A stretch of 64,000 nucleotides of DNA, taken from assembly GCA_040507225.1 (NCBI GenBank), contig JBEVVG010000002.1, forward strand, positions 744,001-808,000, in the 5' to 3' direction. The translations under genes and the position numbers were made by a program. The notes below the pieces were generated by a model. That model searched no databases. It saw only the letters and a list, made by a program, of their open reading frames with translations, and had not been told where the DNA came from. Within the stretch, counting starts at the first letter, position 1; each line of letters opens with the position of its first letter. The stretch is from Thiodiazotropha sp040507225. GTDB taxonomy: Bacteria > Pseudomonadota > Gammaproteobacteria > Chromatiales > Chromatiaceae. Below, piece after piece: positions 1-7,412 of the stretch.

Positions 1-335
1 CTAAAACCCCCTACCTGATGGTCAATGCGGATTGTCAGGGCACCGTGGTGCCCCGGCGGTTCGTGGAGAATGGCCGTATCATCCTCAACGTGGATCCGTC
101 CGCAGTGTCCGGTCTGGTACTGGGTAACGACTGGATCAGTTTCAGTGCGCGTTTCAGCGGGGTGTCAGAGGAGATCCTGATACCGCCCCGGGCGGTGCTC
201 GGGATCTACGCCCGGGAGAACGGCCAGGGTATGCTGTTCCCGGATGATGACGCGGAGGTGGAGGATATCCCGGATGATGATCCCGATCCCACACCGCCCA
301 GCGGCCGCAGACCGGCGCTCAAGGTGGTCAAGTAG
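1..335 (+). CDS. sspB: ClpXP protease specificity-enhancing factor SspB, 5'-truncated by window edge
   Basis: SspB is the adaptor that tethers ssrA-tagged proteins to ClpXP in the cytoplasm. The reading frame is already open at base 3 (K-T-P-Y-L-M-V-N-A-D), so the true start lies to the left of the window; the ATG at 18 is internal. The visible part shows family features: VPRRFVENGRI, a LVLGNDWISFSARFSG core strand, and IYARENGQGM closing the substrate-binding fold. An acidic, proline-rich tail follows and ends in LKVVK, as expected for the flexible C-terminal linker and ClpX-docking peptide. SspA is the usual upstream neighbour but is not visible. Confidence 0.93.
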   Translation, partial: KTPYLMVNADCQGTVVPRRFVENGRIILNVDPSAVSGLVLGNDWISFSARFSGVSEEILIPPRAVLGIYARENGQGMLFPDDDAEVEDIPDDDPDPTPPSGRRPALKVVK

Positions 336-440
336 CCCCTCGCGATTGCAGGCAAAATCATCCGGTCCGATCGTCGAAGCGGATTCCGGGGCCCCGGTGA
401 ATCTGACAGCGCCTGTCCCGTTACTTAACTTGAACGAACA

Positions 441-500
441 CCAATCTCTCCAGGCAGACTCCCTCTCCCCTTTGCGGGAAAGGCCGGGGAGAGGGGGCGA
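441..500. repeat. Dispersed palindromic repeat A, copy 1
   Basis: This copy has a lead-in CACCAATCTCTCCAGGCAG. An inverted repeat follows in which CCCTCTCCCC pairs with GGGGAGAGGG across GCGGGAAAGGCC. The same lead-in and left arm recur near 11196, and the hairpin recurs in the opposite orientation near 44779. It lies between the convergent sspB and DUF3301 genes, so it could also act as a transcription stop. Confidence 0.7.
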
Positions 501-568
501 GATGGCGGTTCGGGGTCACTCGGAATCCGAAGCCGATTGGCACAACACCCGCCTCATCGGGTTGAGGT

Positions 569-913
569 TCAGATCTCATCAGGACCACCATCCGCAACCT
601 GTGGCGGGGCCTCCGGCAGGTCCAGGTGCAGACTGGTGTTGGTGTTGCCGACCATCACCAGGTATCCGGTGCGTCGTCCTGATCCCTCCAGGCTGTAATC
701 GAAGGCGTAAACCCGGCGTATCCGCGGCCCGGCCGGTGTCCAGCGCAGTCCGAGCCGTTGCAGTGCCACAGTCTGATCCAGCAGTTGTACCCCGTGGCTG
801 AGGCAGGCACGACGTCCGATCTGCAGGGCGATCTCACGCGCACGCAAACTGCTCCGCCAGAAGCCGACGATCAGCATCAGCAGGATTAACAGGTTCAGGG
901 TGGTGTAGTTCAT
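569..913 (-). CDS. DUF3301 family membrane-anchored protein
   Basis: A 114-residue protein with one N-terminal membrane segment (about residues 6-20, LNLLILLMLIVGFW). A conserved-looking stretch follows: AREIALQIGRRACLSHGVQLLDQTVALQRLGL. The domain matches what I recall of DUF3301, a gammaproteobacterial family of unknown function. I chose the ATG at 911-913 because it begins just before the membrane segment. An upstream in-frame start would add 48 residues of non-conserved sequence overlapping the divergent macrodomain gene. It converges on sspB. No function can be assigned; a small inner-membrane protein with a cytoplasmic tail is the simplest reading. Confidence 0.75.
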   Translation of the reverse strand: MNYTTLNLLILLMLIVGFWRSSLRAREIALQIGRRACLSHGVQLLDQTVALQRLGLRWTPAGPRIRRVYAFDYSLEGSGRRTGYLVMVGNTNTSLHLDLPEAPPQVADGGPDEI

Positions 914-1042
914 GGCAGGAGAGAGCGGGCGCCTGGGGTTATAATTGTGCTGTTGAGAACGTTCAGTCGCCAGACGGGGTGCAGGTGATGAAGCATGCGG
1001 CTGGCGCGAACCCTGTGCAAGGATACCGGATAACCAGACATC

Positions 1043-1555
1043 ATGGGCAGGATACATCTCGTTAAAGCGGATATCACCAGGCTGGAAGTGGACGTGATCG
1101 TCAATGCGGCCAACAGTTCGCTACTGGGCGGTGGCGGTGTGGATGGGGCGATCAATCGCGCCGCCGGCCCTGAACTGCTCGCGATCTGCCGCACCCTGGG
1201 CGGATGCCCGGTGGGGCAGGCAAAGATCACTCCGGGGTTTCAACTGCCGGCCACCTGGGTGATCCATACCGTGGGTCCGGTATGGCAGGGTGGGAACCGT
1301 GGAGAAGCGGCTCTGCTGCGATCCTGTTATGAGAACAGCCTCTCCCTGGCCAGTGAGCATGGGGCGAAAAGCATCGCCTTTCCGGCCATCAGCACCGGAA
1401 TCTATGGCTACCCGAAACGGCCCGCGGCAGAGCTGGCGCTTTTGGTTATGCAGCAATGGACGGGGCGTTTCGAACGGATCATCGCCTGCTGTTTTGCAGG
1501 GGAGGACCTGGCGCTCTACCAGTCCCTGTGTGACAGCTGCGAGATTGGACTCTGA
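1043..1555 (+). CDS. Macrodomain protein, O-acetyl-ADP-ribose deacetylase (YmdB-like)
   Basis: A 170-residue stand-alone macrodomain. Proteins of the YmdB class hydrolyse O-acetyl-ADP-ribose or remove ADP-ribose from proteins in the cytoplasm. Diagnostic stretches are GDIT-like ADITRLEVDVIVNAANSS, the glycine-rich loop LLGGGGVDGAI, and AFPAISTGIYGYP, which forms the phosphate-binding loop. Length is typical for the family. The start ATG at 1043 lacks a strong ribosome site, but the protein begins as family members do (MGRIHLVKADIT). It stands alone and is followed by a terminator at 1585. E. coli YmdB is also reported to affect RNase III; nothing here tests that. Confidence 0.92.
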   Translation: MGRIHLVKADITRLEVDVIVNAANSSLLGGGGVDGAINRAAGPELLAICRTLGGCPVGQAKITPGFQLPATWVIHTVGPVWQGGNRGEAALLRSCYENSLSLASEHGAKSIAFPAISTGIYGYPKRPAAELALLVMQQWTGRFERIIACCFAGEDLALYQSLCDSCEIGL

Positions 1556-1584
1556 TTATTATTCCGGCCGCCCGATATATCGTC

Positions 1585-1620
1585 ATCAGGGCTTTAAGCC
1601 CCTGACATTATTTTCTTTTT
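1585..1620 (+). terminator. Rho-independent terminator after the macrodomain gene
   Basis: TCAGGGCTT pairs with AAGCCCCTGA (one bulge). Then comes CATTA and a T-rich tract TTTTCTTTTT ending at 1620. It lies 30 bases past the stop codon. Confidence 0.8.
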
Positions 1621-1664
1621 AGACAGGCTGTAGTGTGTCCGGCCCGCAGACTGGGTTATCAAAA

Positions 1665-1712
1665 CTTGCTGTAGGAGTGCTACTGCGGCGTTTTGATGGC
1701 TTGCTGCAGGAG
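1665..1712. repeat. Short direct repeat, REP-like
   Basis: CTTGCTGTAGGAG at 1665-1677 recurs as CTTGCTGCAGGAG at 1700-1712, 12 of 13 bases identical and 35 bases apart. The second copy is followed by a GC-rich stem-like stretch. It resembles the head of REP-type intergenic repeats of gammaproteobacteria. No mobility gene is nearby. Confidence 0.4.
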
Positions 1713-1765
1713 GGCGCGCTTCGGCTGAAGACGACATATTGGGTGGCCGGGTTAACAGGTATCCC

Positions 1766-2566
1766 TCAACCGGGGGTCTTCAAGCGGTCGAGACGCAGCC
1801 GTTCGCGCTCATCGAAGAGTCGCCGGGAGCCGATCCAAACCGCCGCGGTGGCCCCGAAACCGGTGCCGGCGGAGATCAGCAGCATGATCAGGATCTGGTA
1901 CTTGCTCGCCTCCAGAGGTGGCGTGCCGCCGAGTATCTGGCCGGTCATCATGCCCGGCAGGCTGACCACCCCGGCCGCCGCCATGGCATTGATGATGGGG
2001 ATCAGGCCGCTGCGCAGTGCGCTGCGCCGGATCTCGCGGATCGACTCGTCCCAGGTGTGACCGAGGATCAGCCGGGCCTCGATGCTTCGGCGCTGCTGCC
2101 AGGCGTTCTGGGTCAGGTTGTCCAGGGCGATGGCGATTCCGGACATGGTGTTGCCCAGCATCATGCCGAGCAGCGGAATGAGATACTGCACCGAGTACCA
2201 GGGTTGTGCCTGAATGATCACCGTCAGGGCAATCAGGGTCACGCTGAAGGACGAGATGAACATCGACAGGGTGCCGACCCCGTAACCCCAGGCGCCCATG
2301 AAGCGCCGTTGCTGTCGCGCCATCACCTCGTAGCCTGCGACCAGCAGCATGAACAGCGCCAGGGTCGCGATGAGCAGTGGGTGAGACTGGACGAACAGGA
2401 ACTTCAACACCAGGCCCAGCAGCGTGAGTTGCACGATGGTGCGCAAGGCCGCGATCAGCAGGCGTTTCTCGATGCCGAGACTCAGGCGCAGGGAGAGCAG
2501 GGCAAGCAGTATCACCAGGCCGGCGGCGAGGCCGAGATCCAGAGGCGTAAGCAGGATCAGGGTCAT
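1766..2566 (-). CDS. fetB: FetB-family ABC transporter permease
   Basis: A 266-residue polytopic membrane protein of the UPF0014/FetB family. In E. coli, FetAB (YbbLM) exports iron and protects against peroxide stress. Hydrophobic segments follow one another from residue 5 (LTPLDLGLAAGLVILLALLSL), with family stretches such as LGMMLGNTMSGIAIALDNL and ALRSGLIPIINAMAAAGVVSLPGMMTGQILGG. It shares a 4-base stop/start overlap with the upstream ATPase gene, so the two are translationally coupled. Substrate is inferred from the family; these proteins have also been annotated as metal or glutathione-related exporters. Confidence 0.88.
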   Translation of the reverse strand: MTLILLTPLDLGLAAGLVILLALLSLRLSLGIEKRLLIAALRTIVQLTLLGLVLKFLFVQSHPLLIATLALFMLLVAGYEVMARQQRRFMGAWGYGVGTLSMFISSFSVTLIALTVIIQAQPWYSVQYLIPLLGMMLGNTMSGIAIALDNLTQNAWQQRRSIEARLILGHTWDESIREIRRSALRSGLIPIINAMAAAGVVSLPGMMTGQILGGTPPLEASKYQILIMLLISAGTGFGATAAVWIGSRRLFDERERLRLDRLKTPG

Positions 2567-3159
2567 GTTTCGGGCCTCAACTCACCCGCACTGATGAGCC
2601 AGGATTGGCTCGCGATCCGGGTCCGCTGCTGTGCATCGTGGCTGACCCAGAGCACCGCGGCCTGATGGGCAAGCCGCCACTCCCCGATCAATGCCTCCAC
2701 CCGCTCGGTGTTGCGCTGATCCAGGTTGGCGGTGGGTTCATCCAGCAGCAACACCTGCGGCTGCTGGGCGAGCAGGCGGATCAGCGACAGACGCTGGCGT
2801 TCGCCGCTGGAGAGGTGACTGACCTCCCAGTCGAGGCATTTCAACGCCAGGTCGAGCTGCTGAAACAGGGATTCGTCCAGCCGCTCGAAATGGTCTCCGA
2901 CCCGCTCACTCCACCAGCCGCTCTCGGCGGTCAGCAGGCCGACCTTGCGACGCCATTCCGGACCGCTGAATTGTGCGCGCTCCCGGCCGTCGAGGCGGAT
3001 CTCGCCCTGCGCCGGATCCAGGTCGGCGAGGGCCCTCAGCAGGCGCGATTTGCCGCTCCCGGACGGACCGCTGATTGCCAGGCAGTCAGCGGCTGCCAGA
3101 TGCAGGTCGATGGGCGCCAACAGGGGCGACTGAAACTGTTTCAGGGTAAGACTGCCCAT
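2563..3159 (-). CDS. fetA: FetA-family ABC transporter ATP-binding protein
   Basis: A compact 198-residue ATPase subunit that pairs with FetB. Walker A is GPSGSGKS (about residues 30-37), the signature motif LSSGERQR lies near residue 116, and Walker B is VLLLDEPTANLD with the H-loop in WVSHD. The short length without extra domains is usual for FetA. It lies 11 bases below trmB, so it is probably the tail of the thiS-thiG-trmB transcript. An exporter of iron is the E. coli precedent; the substrate here is inferred. Confidence 0.87.
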   Translation of the reverse strand: MGSLTLKQFQSPLLAPIDLHLAAADCLAISGPSGSGKSRLLRALADLDPAQGEIRLDGRERAQFSGPEWRRKVGLLTAESGWWSERVGDHFERLDESLFQQLDLALKCLDWEVSHLSSGERQRLSLIRLLAQQPQVLLLDEPTANLDQRNTERVEALIGEWRLAHQAAVLWVSHDAQQRTRIASQSWLISAGELRPET

Positions 3160-3170
3160 AGGGTGACTGA

Positions 3171-3866
3171 TCAGGGTTTGCGTTCGAACAGCAGATCCCA
3201 GACGCCATGGCCGAGCCGGGCGCCACGCTGCTCGAACTTGGTCAGGGGGCGAGTGACAGGGCGCTGCGAAAACTTGCCCGCTCCGGCCTGATTGACAAAG
3301 CCGGGGTGGGCAGAGAGCACTTTCATCATCTGCTGTGCATAGTCCTCCCAGTCAGTGGCCATGTGCAAGACACCGCCGGGGATCAGGGTCCGATGCACAA
3401 GGTCTGCGAACTCCTGTTGCACGATGCGTCGCTTATGATGTTTGCGCTTGTGCCAGGGATCGGGGAAATAGAGCAGTACCCGCGCCAGGCTGCCCGGCTC
3501 CAGGTGGTGACGCAGCAACTCCATGGCATCTGTCTGCAGGATGCGTACATTCACGCTCTCCTGCTCGGCCAGCCTGATCATCAGGTGACCCACCCCGGGA
3601 CTGTGCACCTCGACGCCGAGATAGTTGTGGTCGGGTTGAGCATGGGCCATCTGGCTCAGCGCCTCGCCGTTGCCGAATCCAATCTCCAGTATCACCGGTT
3701 GCGGGTTGCCGAACAGTTGCGACGGATGGACGAGGCGCTCAGGCGGTTCGATGCCATAACGCGGCCAGAGCTCATCGAAGGCTCTCTGCTGGCCTTCGGT
3801 CATCCGCCCCTGGCGCAGAACGAAACTGCGAATCGGGCGATGGGATTTTGTTTCGCTCTCAGACAT
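3171..3866 (-). CDS. trmB: tRNA (guanine-46-N7)-methyltransferase
   Basis: This cytoplasmic SAM-dependent enzyme methylates N7 of G46 in the tRNA variable loop. Visible motifs are IRSFVLRQGRMTEGQQ at the N-terminus, the SAM loop ILEIGFGNGEAL, GVEVHSPGVG, the catalytic/tRNA stretch LYFPDPWHKRKHHKRRIVQ, HMATDWEDYA, and the C-terminal TKFEQRGARLGHGVWDL. I chose the ATG at 3866 (231 aa) because it gives an N-terminus of family length. A GTG at 3887 would add seven residues. It lies downstream of thiG with 52 bases between, an order seen in many proteobacteria. Confidence 0.95.
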   Translation of the reverse strand: MSESETKSHRPIRSFVLRQGRMTEGQQRAFDELWPRYGIEPPERLVHPSQLFGNPQPVILEIGFGNGEALSQMAHAQPDHNYLGVEVHSPGVGHLMIRLAEQESVNVRILQTDAMELLRHHLEPGSLARVLLYFPDPWHKRKHHKRRIVQQEFADLVHRTLIPGGVLHMATDWEDYAQQMMKVLSAHPGFVNQAGAGKFSQRPVTRPLTKFEQRGARLGHGVWDLLFERKP

Positions 3867-3918
3867 CCGTGGCGCTGTCGTGGACACTAGTTACAGTGTG
3901 GATGCGGGTGCCGGGCGG

Positions 3919-4713
3919 TCAGAAGAACAGGCCGTCCAATGGCGAAGAAGCGGAGGCGAAGCGTTTTGCCGGCATGCGCCCGGCCAGATAGGCCTCGCGG
4001 CCGGCCTGGATGGCCTTTTTCATGGCCGAGGCCATCAGCACAGGATTCTGCGCGGCGGCGATGGCGGTGTTCATGAGTACCCCGTCGCAACCCAGTTCCA
4101 TGGCCACCGCGGCATCCGACGCGGTACCCACGCCGGCATCCACCAGCACTGGCACCTGGGCATTCTCGACAATGGTGCGGATATTGAGGCGGTTGCGGAT
4201 ACCCAGTCCCGAGCCGATGGGGGCTGCCAGCGGCATCACTGCGACGCAGCCCATCTCCTCGAGGCGCTTGGCGACGATCGGGTCGTCGTTGGTGTAGACC
4301 ATCACGTCAAAGCCGTCCTTGATCAGCACTTCAGCCGCTTCAAGGGTCTGGATCACGTCGGGGAACAGGGTCTTCTCGTCTCCCAGCACCTCCAGCTTGA
4401 CCAGGTTGTGACCGTCCAGCAGTTCCCGGGCCAGCCGGCAGGTGCGGATCGCAGTCTGGGCGTCGAAACAGCCGGCGGTGTTTGGCAGGTAGGTGAATTC
4501 GCTGGGCGGCAGCACCTCGAGGATGTTCGGTTGGTCCTGATTCTGTCCGATATTGGTTCGACGCACCGCAATGGTTACGATCTCGGCGCCGCTGGTCAGG
4601 ATGGCTTCGCGGGTCTGTTCCATGTCCTTGTATTTCCCGGTTCCAACCAGGAGCCGGGAGGTGAATTCGCGTCCGGCGACGCTGAAACGGTCTGACTGCA
4701 TTTCGTTTGACAT
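3919..4713 (-). CDS. thiG: Thiazole synthase ThiG
   Basis: ThiG builds the thiazole phosphate moiety of thiamine from 1-deoxy-D-xylulose 5-phosphate, dehydroglycine and the ThiS thiocarboxylate. At 264 residues it is of normal length. The Schiff-base lysine lies in LVKLEVLGD, and the phosphate-binding region of the TIM barrel in VLVDAGVGTASDAAVAMELGCDGVLMNTAIA. It lies 59 bases downstream of thiS on the same strand, so sulfur carrier and synthase are likely co-expressed. No TPP riboswitch is visible upstream of thiS. Other thiamine genes are not in the window. Confidence 0.97.
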   Translation of the reverse strand: MSNEMQSDRFSVAGREFTSRLLVGTGKYKDMEQTREAILTSGAEIVTIAVRRTNIGQNQDQPNILEVLPPSEFTYLPNTAGCFDAQTAIRTCRLARELLDGHNLVKLEVLGDEKTLFPDVIQTLEAAEVLIKDGFDVMVYTNDDPIVAKRLEEMGCVAVMPLAAPIGSGLGIRNRLNIRTIVENAQVPVLVDAGVGTASDAAVAMELGCDGVLMNTAIAAAQNPVLMASAMKKAIQAGREAYLAGRMPAKRFASASSPLDGLFF

Positions 4714-4772
4714 TGAATATTATCTTTGGAGGTTGGCCTGATCTGGGATTCAGTGTGTGATTTTGCGGGGAC

Positions 4773-4973
4773 TCATCCGCCGCCGACGGCGTGAATGATC
4801 TCAACCCGGTCCTGGTCTTGCAACCGGTGTCCCGGAAATGTGCTGCGGGGCACCAGCTCTTCATTGACTTCCACGGCAATGCGTTGACCCTGCAGGTCGA
4901 GCAGCTCGATCAGGCCGGACATGTCGAGTTCGTCCGGGATTTGCTTTTCCGTGCCGTTTAAGTAAATCTGCAT
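4773..4973 (-). CDS. thiS: Sulfur carrier protein ThiS
   Basis: A 66-residue ubiquitin-fold protein whose C-terminal glycines (it ends VGGG) are adenylated and converted to the thiocarboxylate that donates sulfur to ThiG. It begins MQIYLNGTEKQIPDELDMSG, the usual start for this family, and contains RIAVEVNEELVPRSTF. Length and the terminal Gly-Gly match the family. It is first in a leftward run with thiG, trmB and fetAB. The upstream 180 bases to the divergent acyl-CoA synthetase must hold its promoter, though I cannot point to convincing boxes. Confidence 0.95.
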   Translation of the reverse strand: MQIYLNGTEKQIPDELDMSGLIELLDLQGQRIAVEVNEELVPRSTFPGHRLQDQDRVEIIHAVGGG

Positions 4974-5154
4974 GTCGAATCAGTCTCATAGGGACGTCGT
5001 ACCGGTCATGTTGCCTGCTTCGGCAGGGCGGTACGGTAGATAAAAAACCGCGGCCTGGCAGGACCGAGTCAGCCGGGTTCCTGCGGAGCGTTGGATCAGA
5101 AAGGATTCTACCTCAACTTAGACTAACAAAAACCATGGGGCAGCGGAGGAGCGA

Positions 5155-6972
5155 GTGGATTGGAGTGAAGACCTCATATCGGTGGATCAGGCCGGGACTC
5201 TGGACGGGTTGTTTTATCAGAGGGTTCAGCGCACCCCCGATAACCTGGCCTATCGCTACCATGATCGCAACAACAAGCAGTGGTGTGAGCTGACCTGGGC
5301 GGACATGGCCCGCCAGGTGGCCTGCTGGCGGCACGCCCTGTCGGGGGAGGATCTGGAGCCCGGCGACCGGGTGGCGGTGCTGCTGCGCAATTGTCCGGAA
5401 TGGGTGATGTTCGATCAGGCCGCGCTGTCCCTGGGACTGGTGGTGGTACCCCTGTATACCGACGACCGGGCGGACGCCGCTGCGTACATCCTCAAGGATG
5501 CCGCGGTGAAACTGTTGTTGATTCAGGATGCCGGACGCTGGAACCGTCTCGCGGAACTGGTGGAGGCGCTGCCTTACCTGAAGCGGGTGGTGGTGCTGGA
5601 GAACCACAAGCAGACCCTGGCGGGCCCCCAGGAACTGGTCTGCGACGCGCATGACTGGCTCCCATCCCGGGGCAATCCCCTCGGCAAGCGCAAGGCGGAT
5701 CCCGGGAGTCTCGCCTCCATCGTCTACACCTCGGGCACCACCGGCCGGCCAAAAGGGGTGATGCTGTCCCACTACAACATGCTCTCCATCGCCCACGCCT
5801 CGCTCACCGTGGTGGATTGCTATCAGCAAGACAGTTTCCTCTCTTTTCTGCCCCTGTCTCACACCCTGGAGCGTACCGGCGGCTACTATCTGCCGATGAT
5901 GGCCGGGGCGTCGGTGAGCTATGCGCGTTCGATTCCGCAACTGGCTGAGGACCTGCAAACCATCCGGCCCACCGCGATTATCGCGGTGCCGCGCATCTTC
6001 GAACGGGTCTACGCACGGGTACAGGATCAGCTGAGGAGCAAGCCCCGGGTTGCGCGCATGCTGTTCCAGATGGCGCTGAAGGTGGGGTTTCAGGAGTTTG
6101 AACACCGCATGGGGCGACGCGGCTGGTCGCCGGGGCTGCTGCTGCATCCCCTGTTGCGCAAGCTGGTCTCCGGAAAAATCCTCGACAAACTGGGCGGGCG
6201 CCTGAGGGTCGCGGTGAGTGGCGGGGCCGCGATCTCCCCGGAGATCGCGCGGGTGTTCCTCGGCCTGGGTTTGCCGATGCTGCAGGGTTACGGGCTTACC
6301 GAGACCAGCCCGGTGATCAGCGTCAATCCCATGCACAACATCAAGCCGGAAAGCGTCGGGGTGCCGCTGCGGGGTATCTCGGTGAAGGTTGGCGAGGACG
6401 ATGAACTGCTGGTCAAGTCGCCCGGAATGATGCTGGGATACTGGAATAACCATGCGGCTACGGCGGAGATGATCGATCCCCAGGGTTGGCTGCATACCGG
6501 CGACCAGGCGCGTATCGACGCAGACGGGCACATCCACATCACCGGTCGGATCAAGGATATCCTGGTGCTCTCCAACGGCGAAAAGATCCCCCCGTCGGAC
6601 ATGGAGATGGCCATCGCCCTGGACCCGCTGGTGGAGCAGGTGATGGTGGTCGGCGAAGGCAAGCCCTACCTGGGGGCCCTGGTGGTGCTCAACCCGGACC
6701 TGTGGGGCGGCGTGGCCGAGGAGTACGATCTGGATCCCTCGCTGGAGACCAGCCTGCAGGACGAGCAGGTGCACAACATGGTGCTGAAGCGCATCCGGGT
6801 GGTGCTGCGGGACTTTCCGGGCTATGCCAAGATTCGTCGGGTGGCGCTGTTGCTGGAGCCCTGGAGTGTTGAGAACGGGCTGTTGACCCCCACCATGAAG
6901 GTGAAAAGACAGAAGGTGATCGAACAGTATCAGAACGCCATCGACGGTCTCTATCACGATGGTCTGATATGA
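5155..6972 (+). CDS. Long-chain acyl-CoA synthetase (AMP-binding family)
   Basis: A 605-residue ANL-superfamily ligase of the FAA1/FadD15 type that activates long-chain fatty acids with ATP and CoA. Motif A is VYTSGTTGRPKGVMLSHYN. The adenylate motif is GYGLTETSPVISVN, and WLHTGDQARIDADGHIHITGRIKD marks the hinge. The C-terminal lysine lies in LTPTMKVKR. The start is GTG at 5155, preceded by GGAGGA four bases away; the ATG at 5135 is out of frame. It is transcribed away from thiS and stands alone before tRNA-Gly. Chain-length preference cannot be told. Confidence 0.9.
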   Translation: MDWSEDLISVDQAGTLDGLFYQRVQRTPDNLAYRYHDRNNKQWCELTWADMARQVACWRHALSGEDLEPGDRVAVLLRNCPEWVMFDQAALSLGLVVVPLYTDDRADAAAYILKDAAVKLLLIQDAGRWNRLAELVEALPYLKRVVVLENHKQTLAGPQELVCDAHDWLPSRGNPLGKRKADPGSLASIVYTSGTTGRPKGVMLSHYNMLSIAHASLTVVDCYQQDSFLSFLPLSHTLERTGGYYLPMMAGASVSYARSIPQLAEDLQTIRPTAIIAVPRIFERVYARVQDQLRSKPRVARMLFQMALKVGFQEFEHRMGRRGWSPGLLLHPLLRKLVSGKILDKLGGRLRVAVSGGAAISPEIARVFLGLGLPMLQGYGLTETSPVISVNPMHNIKPESVGVPLRGISVKVGEDDELLVKSPGMMLGYWNNHAATAEMIDPQGWLHTGDQARIDADGHIHITGRIKDILVLSNGEKIPPSDMEMAIALDPLVEQVMVVGEGKPYLGALVVLNPDLWGGVAEEYDLDPSLETSLQDEQVHNMVLKRIRVVLRDFPGYAKIRRVALLLEPWSVENGLLTPTMKVKRQKVIEQYQNAIDGLYHDGLI

Positions 6973-7027
6973 ACGGAACGCGAGAGGCTTGCGCCTCAAT
7001 ATGAGGCTGGTGTAGTGTTGCGCGCAC

Positions 7028-7101
7028 GCGGGTGTAGTTCAATGGTAGAACTGTAGCTTCCCAAGCTACTAACGTGGGTTCGATTCCCATCACCCGCTCC
7101 A
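7028..7101 (+). tRNA. tRNA-Gly (CCC)
   Basis: Cloverleaf with encoded CCA. The acceptor GCGGGTG pairs with CACCCGC, the anticodon stem GTAGC/GCTAC carries the loop TTCCCAA (anticodon CCC), and the T arm is GTGGG-TTCGATT-CCCAT, with discriminator T. It reads GGG. A possible promoter is TTGCGC at 6989 with TAGTGT at 7013 (18-base spacer), at low confidence. The flanking stretch 6973-7412 holds no other gene. Confidence 0.96.
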
Positions 7102-7412
7102 CTCTCAACCCTCTCTCGACGCTTCACCACGTCCCCCTGGGGCTTTCCAGCGTTGCCAAGCCCGTTGCGGGATGCCTAAATTAAGTTTGAACAATCTGCG
7201 CCGCCCGGGATCTGAGTAACCCGGTCGAGTGGTATGCAATCCATCTGGCCGGCCCGGTCCGGCTGGCCTGACACTGTCATTTGCAGGGGTTTTCCAGTCG
7301 ATTTTCGGGTATCCTGATTGCACCGTCTGTGCCGTTCCGGGCGGGATTCTGGACGGAAAGCAGGTGGAGAATAAAAAGCACGGTCCTGATCGTGAAGAAT
7401 AAGGAGTAGAGG

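Noticed and set aside
4974..5154. Possible TPP riboswitch upstream of thiS
   Set aside because: The conserved thi-box words (CTGAGA and the ACCTGAT region) are absent on the relevant strand; only a short CTGATTC-like match is present.
5113..6999. Long open frame of 628 codons antisense to the acyl-CoA synthetase
   Set aside because: It mirrors a GC-rich gene, has no ribosome site or family sequence, and the sense product is unmistakable. The same holds for long antisense frames at 7176-8801, 36060-37886 and 45863-47581.
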